64,000 nucleotides of DNA from Chrysophaeum taylorii (taxonomy: Eukaryota > Sar > Pelagophyceae > Pelagomonadales > Pelagomonadaceae), in the NCBI GenBank assembly GCA_029834535.1, contig JAQMWT010000432.1, positions 114,330-178,329 of the forward strand, written 5' to 3'. The position numbers and the translations under genes were made by a program. Of this stretch, positions 39,720 through 47,288 are shown piece by piece (within the stretch, counting starts at the first letter, position 1; each line of letters opens with the position of its first letter). The notes under the pieces were generated by a model, which did no database searches, was not told where the DNA came from, and saw nothing but the letters and a program-made list of their open reading frames with translations.

Positions 39720-40928
39720 TTAGCCGAGAACAAAACTCCTCGACCCGGTGGGTCGAAATCGCATTCCTCGGCGGTTGGGCGGCAGGGACCGGAGCATCGC
39801 GGCCCAGCGCGCCTCGAAGATACTTCCCGCGACCTCGAAGAGTCTCGCATCGAGGCGGTTGAGGTCGTGGAGGCGGTCGAGGACCGCCTTGCTGTTGTCT
39901 CCTCTTGGCTCTTGGTCATTATGTTGTTTTTGCTTTGGATGGAGCGAAAGCGAGTAGGCCGTGAAGCGTCCGAGCTGGGCCGGAAAGGTTTCGCGCAGCA
40001 GGAGCATGCTGTCGGCGTAGCGGTCGAGGAGGCCGACAAAGTCGCACCGTCGGAGGTTGTCGAGCGCGGCCGCGAGGAGCGTCGCGTCGCCTCGTCTCTC
40101 GTCGTCGCGCGAGCCCGTAGGCGCGAGGCCCGCGAGGAACCGGGTCTGGCGATTGCTCGAGCCGACACGGCACGCGGCGCAGTCAAGCCACTCACCGAGG
40201 CTGGCTCGCCTCTTGTCGGTAAAATTGTAGTCCCAAGCGCGCCCGAACGCGTGGTCGCCAAACTGAGCGACTAGTCCTCTCGTCACGTGCTCGTACTCTG
40301 ACCGCGCCCGCGCCACGGGCTCGCGCAGCAAGGCGAGCCACCTCAGCCGGTGGTGCGGGACGCCGGCGAGGGTGGCCGCCGCGGCGTAGTCGCGCCAGTT
40401 CGCGTGTGCTCGAACGAACAGTCGACAATTGTTCTGACGCCGCGCCTCGACGAATGCGTTCGAGAGCACGCGCTCGCACCGAAACCCGCAAAACGGGCCC
40501 TTCGCGCACCGCGGCCGGCCCCACACGCGTCCATTGAACGCGTCTACGAGCGACAGCCACAACGTCTGGCTCCCCGTCTTCTGGACCCTCAAATAAACCA
40601 CCCAATCCTCGCGACCGAGCGCTATTGGCTTCCACGTCGTCGAGTTTTCGCCGGAACCGGAAAAAACCGCCGAGGTCTCGGCCTGCCCCGCCGCCGCCAT
40701 GCTGGCAATCAGCGACTGGTGCAGCTTAACAATGGTTTTGTTCTGCTCGTCCAAAGCAGCGTGCAGTCGCAGTTCGATCTCCTCCTGTCGTCTCACCTCA
40801 ACAGGAGACAGTCGGCGGCCCTTGGCGCTCTGAAGCTGATAGACGCACACCAACAACACTGTGCACACGATGGCCACCCAACCATCCTTCCCTAGCGCAC
40901 GCCGCTTTCGCTTATTACTCTCTTTCAT
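39720..40928 (-). CDS. Type II membrane sulfotransferase, heparan-sulfate 6-O-sulfotransferase-like
   Basis: 402 residues. A short basic cytosolic N-terminus is followed by a signal anchor (about 15-33, GWVAIVCTVLLVCVYQ), a stem to about 85, and a luminal catalytic domain. The PAPS 5'-phosphosulfate loop is WVVYLRVQKTGSQTLW (compare H-VQKTGGTT in HS6ST). The 3'-phosphate-binding segment is LALLREPVARARSEYEHVTRG (compare L-REPV-R--SE--H). The protein would transfer sulfate from PAPS to a polysaccharide in the Golgi. In algae, sulfated cell-wall or mucilage polysaccharides are plausible acceptors, but the acceptor cannot be read from sequence. The start was taken at the ATG at 40928; codons further upstream are TTG. 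Confidence 0.8.
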   Translation of the reverse strand: MKESNKRKRRALGKDGWVAIVCTVLLVCVYQLQSAKGRRLSPVEVRRQEEIELRLHAALDEQNKTIVKLHQSLIASMAAAGQAETSAVFSGSGENSTTWKPIALGREDWVVYLRVQKTGSQTLWLSLVDAFNGRVWGRPRCAKGPFCGFRCERVLSNAFVEARRQNNCRLFVRAHANWRDYAAAATLAGVPHHRLRWLALLREPVARARSEYEHVTRGLVAQFGDHAFGRAWDYNFTDKRRASLGEWLDCAACRVGSSNRQTRFLAGLAPTGSRDDERRGDATLLAAALDNLRRCDFVGLLDRYADSMLLLRETFPAQLGRFTAYSLSLHPKQKQHNDQEPRGDNSKAVLDRLHDLNRLDARLFEVAGSIFEARWAAMLRSLPPNRRGMRFRPTGSRSFVLG

Positions 40929-41245
40929 CAAACCATCGTTCAACGGTCATAAAGGCTTACTACCTTCTCGCACAACTCGCAGATTTTTTTTTTCCCATGC
41001 AAAAAAAAAAAGAAGTCGGTCCGAGCTCGGCGGCGCCGCCACCACCACCACCCTGGTGGTAGTGCCCAATTCATTCATCCATCTCGACGCAAGTGTAACG
41101 TGTGTAAAACCTCCCAGGCCGTTTTCGCGCTTTTTTTTCGAGGGTGCGAGAGGGGACTACGAAGGGCCGTTTCGAGACGGGTTGTGTGCTTGCTGTGGCG
41201 CTCGTGACCTTTCTGGCTCTGCGAGCCCTGGAGTCTTAACTACTA
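40929..41245. other. Intergenic, upstream of the sulfotransferase gene
   Basis: Homopolymer-rich: T9 and A11 runs at 40985-41012, ccaccacca at 41040-41052 and T8 at 41132. No gene seen. Confidence 0.4.
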
Positions 41246-41261
41246 ATCGACAGATGTTTGT

Positions 41262-41335
41262 CTGTCTTTAAATGTCGACTGCTAAGAGGGGGGGGTCTGT
41301 GTGGGGAGCATGAAGGATGTGGGTGGGTTTGTGTG
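41262..41335 (+). repeat. Helitron-family end motif (copy at 41 kb)
   Basis: Ttaaatgtcgactgctaaga, a G run, then gtggggagcatgaaggatgtgggtgg. Near-identical copies lie at about 51940-51995 (reverse), 52308-52358 (reverse), 54536-54600, 60216-60290 and 60314-60347. Confidence 0.8.
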
Positions 41336-42075
41336 GATGGTGCAGCAGATCTCGACGTTGAGGTGCGTCTTGTATTTCTTGAGGAGCCAGGGGTTGTAGG
41401 GGACGATCCATCTGTTGTCGATGACGCAGGGGCGGCCGTTTATGACCTTGGTATAGGTGCGGCCGCCGTCTTGGGGCGAGCGGCGGCGGTATTGGACGTA
41501 GTTGTCCTCCGGGACGGTGGTGTGCCGTTGGAATTCTTTGGGAAAGCGCTTGGAGCATTCTCCGTCCTGCATGCAGGGGCACGACGGGTAGTCGCGGCCG
41601 CAGGGCCCGTGGAGCATGTGGTTGACGACGATTTGGTGGAGTTCCTTGTGTCTCGGGTCGTTCGGGTCGGGGAACTCTGCGCAGGCGACCTTGTCGACGT
41701 CGTCGGCGGCGATGTCGTCTCGGCTGTCGAGGATGAGGAGGATGTGGGCGTGGGGCAGGCCCCGCTTCTGGTACTCGATCGTGTACGTGTACGCGTGCAC
41801 GCGGCCGAGGACGGAGCGCTCGGTGAGGTCGCGGAGGAGCTCGGCGAGCTTAATGTGAAAGACGCGGATGATGAGGTCGGGTCGCATGTGGGGCTCCTCG
41901 TGCTCGTAGAGTTCGGCCATGATTTCGTCCCACTTCGGGTTGCACGTGAACGTAATGAAGAATGAGGGCCTGCCGCAAACTCTGACGATGGCCATGGCGT
42001 CCTGGTAGGCGGCGCGCATCTCTCGCTGCGACCCCTTGAACGTGGACGGGAGGATGCTGCGTTTGCCCGCGTGTG
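41282..42075 (-). pseudogene. Helitron Rep (HUH) domain, truncated
   Basis: The reading frame from about 42075 runs GKRSILPSTFKGSQREMRAA then YQDAMAIVRVCGRPSFFITF and TCNPKWDEIMAEL, the standard Helitron N-terminal signature. The HUH metal site appears as GLPHAHILLIL. A Cys-rich stretch follows (HGPCGRDYPSCPCMQDGECS) and then PYNPWLLKKYKTHLNVEICC. In complete Helitrons the next block carries the nucleophilic tyrosines (KYLFKY-YKG type). Here the frame jumps instead into the end-motif repeat and stops at 41282, so the catalytic Tyr block is absent and this copy cannot be active alone. The helicase fragment next to it (42086 onward) is on the opposite strand, so the two are not one intact RepHel gene. 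Confidence 0.85.
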
Positions 42076-42085
42076 TTTGTCTGTC

Positions 42086-42715
42086 TGTTTGTTTGTCCCT
42101 CGATTTAGGGTAAGGATCAGGTAGGAGCGAGAGTAAGGATCAGGTCGGCGCGAGAGCCAGACAGTGATCCTCCAAGCCGTCTACGGCGACCTCTCAGACT
42201 ATTTCCACGACCCGCGGCGGCTCTTTCAGCGCGCCATTCTCACGCCCCGTCGAAACGATGTTGTCGATGCTGACAACGCGCGCATGACCGCGGCCTTTTT
42301 TTCCCGGAGACGAGGCGTCGGAGTTCTTTTCGGCTGACTAGGCTGGGTCGGAAGACGACGCCTCGCTCTTTACAGTAGAGTTTTCAACTCCCTGACAACC
42401 AACGGCATGCTGACTTTGATCGCGAGCTTAAAGTCTTCGCAACCTCGACCCGTCGCACGGCCACTGCAACGGTACCAGATACATGATCGATCGTGTCGTT
42501 GTCACCGAGGCTCCTCCAACCTGTATCCCGTAAGGCCCGCCGACGCCAAACGATCAACAAGAGCCAGGGCCAGACGCCCCGCGAGGTCGGCGTCCTCTTG
42601 CCCAAGCCCGTCTTCTGCCACGTCCAGCTCTACGTGGCTCTCTGTCGATCGGCAACCCCGAGGATATCGTCTTCTGAGTCGACGACTCCACCCTACCCCT
42701 ACTTACTGGGTCCAG
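42086..42715 (+). mobile_element. Helitron helicase C-terminal fragment, copy A
   Basis: It begins with gtccctcgatttagggtaag and runs through segments matching the PIF1-like helicase of Helitrons in alternating frames: YFHDPRRLFQRAILTPRRND, FLNSLTTNG-like, [20 protein letters not shown] and [15 protein letters not shown] (motifs V-VI of SF1 helicases). Frameshifts are frequent. It joins directly to the tandem repeat tail. The same module is present three more times at 52.4-55.6 kb. Confidence 0.8.
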
Positions 42716-43029
42716 GTGAACTTACTGGGGTTTGAGATTGGGACTAGGTGAACTTAGTGACCAGGTGAACTTACTGGGACCAAGTGAACTTACTGGGGTT
42801 TTTAGAGTGAACGCAAAGGCTAGCGGCGTGTACGGATCAAAGCAGCTTAGATTGGCGGAGGTGAGAGCGACGAGCTCGAAGGAGAGTGGGGTGAGTGCAT
42901 GTGAGCACGAGTGGGTTTACGCCGAACTTACTGGGGTTAGAGATTTGGACTAGGTGAACTTACTGGGACCAGGTGAACTTACTGGGGTTAGAGATTGGGA
43001 CTAGGTGAACTTACTGGCCTGCACTTGTT
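42711..43029 (+). repeat. Tandem array 'ccaggtgaacttactgg', tail of Helitron copy A
   Basis: At least nine copies of a motif close to ggtgaacttactggg are separated by gttagagattgggact and a unique spacer. The array ends at cctgcacttgt, after which flanking sequence differs between copies, so cctgcacttgt is likely the element end. Confidence 0.8.
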
Positions 43030-43425
43030 GCTTCTTATTACCCTGACTGAAAGGATGATTCCTCCTTTATTGAGGAGGGGTTTTGAATGGCCCGGATTGC
43101 CACGACCCAGGCTTGCCGCCTGGCGGCACTCGCAGCAGCAACCGAAAATTATTTTATGACAAGTCCAGTGAGGGGTTTGTTTGGTGGCGCAACCACCGCG
43201 ATTCCCCACTTTCGGCGCATGCCGTGCGCTTTTTTCTCATAATTCCCGGCCGGCGGACCCTTCCTTCCTACATCATTCCTAAAAAAAGCAACGTGCTGTT
43301 GTTGCGCTCCTGTGGCAAGGCCGACGCCCCTATTACATACACCAAGAACAAATAAGACGCGCCAGAATTTTTTTTGTGTTTAAAAAGCGGGACAACTCCC
43401 GCAACATCATCCATCACTCAGCCAC
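43030..43425. other. Intergenic region
   Basis: About 400 bp. A short plus-strand frame (KLFYDKSSEGFVWWR at about 43147) could be a transposase-like remnant, but support is weak. Confidence 0.3.
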
Positions 43426-45555
43426 TCAGCCTTGGTGTTGTTTCACGAGTTTCTTCCACTTGCCGACTACAAATTTAGCGGCGGCGGTGACGGCGTCGTC
43501 GTCGACTTTCTTGAGCTGGGCAACGGTCTTGCCTATGGTGGTGGCCGTGAGGTCGCTGACCGCGATGGTAGCATCCTTGAGTCGGGCGAGGATGCTGGTG
43601 ACGGTAGCCCAGTCGGCCTTGTTGGCCGCCATTTTGAGATGTGATTCCATACCGGCGAGGTCCAAGGGAGGTGGCGGCGGCTGTTGTTCGAGGGTCTTGG
43701 TTCGCTTGGAAGCCACCGCCTCCTGGAGGGGCGGCGGGCGCTTCTTCGCATCCTGGGAAGGAGGCAGCTTCTTCTTGGTGGTGGCGTTTTCGGCGATCTT
43801 GGCGCGAGCCTGAGCGCGGGCGACTTCGTCGGGCGACGCGAGGAGGTTGTTGTCGTCGTCGTCGTCGTTCTTCTTTTGCGCTCGGGCCACGGCCTGGAGA
43901 AGGTCGTCGTCCGTCTTCAACCAGGAGGCGAGCACAGGGAGCGCCGATGCCAAGCCGGGTCCAAACCCACGAAAGTTGTGCGCGAGGAGCGCCTGCGCGG
44001 CGACCATGGTCGCGTGATACGACGTGTACGCGTCCTCGGCTTCGTCCCATCGGTCGGTCTCCGAGCCCTGCGTGCCGAGTAAGAAGGCGATCCCGAGTTG
44101 CACGAGTGGGTCTGCATCCGTAGCCCCGAAGCACCGCAGACATTCGACGTATTCCCCAACGAGGTGGACGTCGCGCTGTCTGATCGCGACGCTAAGGTGC
44201 TCGCGAACGAACGAATATTCGTGCGGCAGCAACTCGGGTTCGAGAGCAAGCTCGCCCCAATTGTTCAAGGTGAACACAACGTGAGTGACGAGGTAGCACT
44301 GGTCCACGTAATCTTCCCACTCGTCCATGTCGAACGGGCCCTTGTACGGTCGCATTCCGTCGAGCCAACGTAGGACGTCCGCGTAGCCGCAGCCGACGTC
44401 GACGCCGACGCGCTCGGCGTAAAACGTGTAGATCAGCGCGTTGCACATGCTCCGGAACTTGGAAGTGACTTCCCCAGAAAGAACGTCCTCGCACGCCTCG
44501 GGCGGACCGCCGGCGAGAGGATCCCACCCGAGGTAGTCGGCCGGTCCGTACCGCGCGTCTTCCGCGTCTCGTTTCGGGGGCGGGGCGCCGACAGCCGATA
44601 GGGGTTCGCAGGGCACATCATTCTCCACCGGTTGCGGGGGGGAGGGCGAGAGGCTCGCAACGACCTCGCAGACGTCGGCCTTCAACCGCGCGCTCGAAAC
44701 CCCGACCCTTTCCATGCAGTACAACCCCGTGATCGTGTCGACGATTTTCTGCGGGGTCGGCGTCGTGCCCGGCGTGCGCCAGCCGCGCGACAAGATCGAG
44801 TGGCGCCACCGCTGCGCGAGCTGCTCGACGTACATGAGAGCGCGCCCGCGCACGGGGTCGGTCGTGACGCACGCGATGTCGTAGAAGCACTGGATGATGT
44901 CGTTGCCAAACGAAGCGAAGTTCTCCCGATCGGCCGCGAGCGAAAATATCGCATCCAGCGCTTTCAGCACCGCCTTGCGCCGCGCCGTGTTCCGCCAGCA
45001 CGCGTTCCAGTCCCCCGACCGCTGCTTGATGTCGCGCTTCTGCATGCCTTTGGCCGCGGGCGACGTCGAGTTCGAGTTCTGGCGCCCCGCGCGCTCGAAC
45101 GCCACGGGCTTGGGGAGCGACCGCTTGCTTGCTTGAGGCTTTGTTGTCGAAACAACTGGCTTTTCGCCGTTGCGTTTCTTGACGGCCTCCACTAATTCCT
45201 CCCAGCTCAGCGACAGAGCAAGCCCCATCGTCCTGGCTGCCGTCATACGTTCGTACTCGCGCTCGTGCTTCTTGTCCTCCCATTCATCCATCAGTTTCTT
45301 GTTCTCGCTCGCCGTAAGCCGGTCCCAAGCGTCCCTCGCGACCGCATCCAGCCCTTTCCACTTGGCCGCAACGGTGCCGACGATATCCTGCTGCGACGAC
45401 GTCGGCAACGCGGCGGCGACAGACGCGTGCTCGTGCTTGAGGTACACCTGGTAGCTCGACAGCCGCCTGGGCGGCTGCGGTACCTTCACCTCGATCCCCG
45501 TCTGGGCGTCCTTGACGCTGGAACTCTTCTTCGAGCCTCCTTTGCTGCTGCTCAT
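43426..45555 (-). CDS. HMG-box protein with C-terminal TFIIS N-terminal (LW/Med26-type) domain
   Basis: 709 residues in a single exon. Residues about 28-98 form an HMG box (PPRRLSSYQVYLKHEHASVA ... VGTVAAKWKGLDAVARDAW ... ENKKLMDEWEDKK). Residues about 155-460 form a large unassigned helical region containing WDPLAG and RWLDGMRPYKGPFDMDEWED. A Lys/Pro/Asp-rich linker follows. Residues about 635-709 match the TFIIS N-terminal domain (WATVTSILARLKDATIAVSD, TTIGKTVAQLKKVDD, VVGKWKKLVKQ). HMG boxes bend or bind DNA, and TFIIS-N domains dock elongation and chromatin factors. Inference: a chromatin-associated transcription factor. The ATG at 45555 follows an in-frame GTG. It is separated from the Helitron tail by about 400 bp. 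Confidence 0.8.
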   Translation of the reverse strand: MSSSKGGSKKSSSVKDAQTGIEVKVPQPPRRLSSYQVYLKHEHASVAAALPTSSQQDIVGTVAAKWKGLDAVARDAWDRLTASENKKLMDEWEDKKHEREYERMTAARTMGLALSLSWEELVEAVKKRNGEKPVVSTTKPQASKRSLPKPVAFERAGRQNSNSTSPAAKGMQKRDIKQRSGDWNACWRNTARRKAVLKALDAIFSLAADRENFASFGNDIIQCFYDIACVTTDPVRGRALMYVEQLAQRWRHSILSRGWRTPGTTPTPQKIVDTITGLYCMERVGVSSARLKADVCEVVASLSPSPPQPVENDVPCEPLSAVGAPPPKRDAEDARYGPADYLGWDPLAGGPPEACEDVLSGEVTSKFRSMCNALIYTFYAERVGVDVGCGYADVLRWLDGMRPYKGPFDMDEWEDYVDQCYLVTHVVFTLNNWGELALEPELLPHEYSFVREHLSVAIRQRDVHLVGEYVECLRCFGATDADPLVQLGIAFLLGTQGSETDRWDEAEDAYTSYHATMVAAQALLAHNFRGFGPGLASALPVLASWLKTDDDLLQAVARAQKKNDDDDDNNLLASPDEVARAQARAKIAENATTKKKLPPSQDAKKRPPPLQEAVASKRTKTLEQQPPPPPLDLAGMESHLKMAANKADWATVTSILARLKDATIAVSDLTATTIGKTVAQLKKVDDDAVTAAAKFVVGKWKKLVKQHQG

Positions 45556-47288
45556 CCTCACCCGCTCAAGCCAACCATCGTCGTGAATGCTAATAAATCG
45601 ATAAGGGCTTTTTTAAGGTCGATTGATGGTGTTTAGAGGGTGGTTTAGCTGAGTCCAGGCTGCGACTTCTCTCCGATGCAATGCAGACCCGTAGAATCGA
45701 TAAGTACGATGAGGGCAGAGAGGCGCAGGGCGGAGAGACTGAGTGAGTTACTGTAGTATTCTTTGTTTGTTTGTTTGTTTGTTTGTTTGTTTGTCACTTT
45801 TTTTTTTGAGTGGGCCGCCGCAGGGAAGATGGCGGAGCAGGCAGGAGTGAAGAGGGTTACCTACTCGGGACAATGGAGGGCCTATGCGCGAGGCACGAGA
45901 GTGCAAGATTGCGAAGAGCTGGGCGCAGAGGAATAAGAATACAACACATGAACAGACAGGAGTGAGATTAAGCGTCTGGGACGAAGAGGCGGACGGTTAG
46001 AAGAAGGCAGGATTAAAGAGGGCCTGGGAGTCAGTAACGCGGGCGCTTTCTAGGTTGCTCACTCCGTTATTCGTAAGATTTTTCTTTGTGTGTACAGTGC
46101 ATTTTTTGTTCATCTAGGCAACAAAAATTTAGAGTCAACCACGAAACCGAGGCTTTATTAATACTGGCTTCCCATGCCACTAATGAGAGTTTTCCTAGGA
46201 GGCGAGCTGCGCCGGCGCCAATGCGCGGAACAGTGCGCCGGAGCGACCGACGCCCGTCGAGGGAAGAGGCGTCGACGTCTGGTTGTTGTCCACCGAAGTT
46301 CGCCGGGCGGGGCGACGCAGTTCTGCAATGCGCGTATTCACTACTAGGGGTGACGGGTCGTTCGTCACGCCGGAAATGAAGACACCTGGTCTGGCATTCT
46401 TTGTCCGGGTGCTCAAGGTCGCAAGTTGGGGGACAAAGTTCAAGACAGCAGGAGAAGATGATGGCCCCTGCCTCTGGATGATGAATGATGCCCTGCGACC
46501 CAGGCAGGGCCTGTCTCACTAGGGCGTCGAACGAAGTAGTGCGCGAAAGAAACAGGAGAGTTGCAATCTTGGCGACGCAAAGACCTACAGGGATTCCATC
46601 ACGTAAAGTGTGGTGTGTGGCACACAAGTTACAACCCCGCAACGTGGATTTTCGGTACAATGCGCATCCGGGTAAAAAAAAACATGGTCGAGGTTGCGTC
46701 GTTGCCGGCGAGAAACGCATCCAATGAGATAAAGAGCCGAGCTAACTAACGAACTAACTAACTTCAGACCTCTCCCGACCATGGGAGCCAGGCCGGACCG
46801 ACAGGAGCCAGTCCGGAATCACGGGCCTGTAGACGAGGAGCGCCGAAAGGTCGGTCGGCGGAGAGTGACCATCAAGCTTGTCGCCATGCGACGAGGAGAC
46901 CGCGATGTGACTGACAACCAACTCGTCGAGAACCTTCCGTCTTCGCCCCCCGGCCATACCCCGTCCCACTGCGAACGTTCCGGCTGCCAACCGGCCCGCC
47001 CGAGAGGCGAATGGGTGCCAACCTACGCCGGAAGGGCGGATGCCCTCGCAATGCTCAGGATTCATGAGGCACCGTCCTCCATCGCAACCGGAGTCGGCGA
47101 TCAGGGTAAATAAAGAGCCGAGCAATCACAACAAACCCGAAAAGAAGCGAACAACGCACGAATGAACAAGAAGTCGGGGATTAATTGAACGTTATCCTTT
47201 TTTCGCGCGGTAAATAATTATTTTCCTCAGCGTCACGTTGACGCAATCCTCGGGAGGAGTTGGTCGACGCTTATAAGAAGAGGGGAAG
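45556..47288. other. Intergenic region with repeats and an insertion
   Basis: Contains a (TTTG)n run at 45762-45793, a purine-rich stretch (45820-46020), an eroded plus-strand coding-like stretch at about 46280-46720 (e.g. RKVWCVAHKLQPRNVDFRYN), and the flanked insertion at 46729-47123. No intact gene recognised. Confidence 0.4.
46729..47123 (+). repeat. Insertion flanked by 14-bp direct repeats, containing copy 2 of the dispersed 70-bp sequence
   Basis: Ataaagagccgagc occurs at 46729-46742 and again at 47110-47123, like a target-site duplication of a non-LTR or SINE-like insertion. Just inside the left flank is the copy (46755-46822) of the repeat also at 5921-5989. A plus-strand frame 46781-47113 (110 codons, MGARPDRQEPVRNHGPVDEE) spans most of the insertion. 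Confidence 0.55.

Noticed and set aside
42086-43029. An intact RepHel Helitron gene at 41-43 kb
   Set aside because: The Rep and helicase fragments are on opposite strands, both are truncated, and the helicase part has frameshifts.
46067-46720. 217-codon minus-strand gene
   Set aside because: Cys/His/Arg-rich without domain pattern; the plus strand shows better, though broken, coding character.
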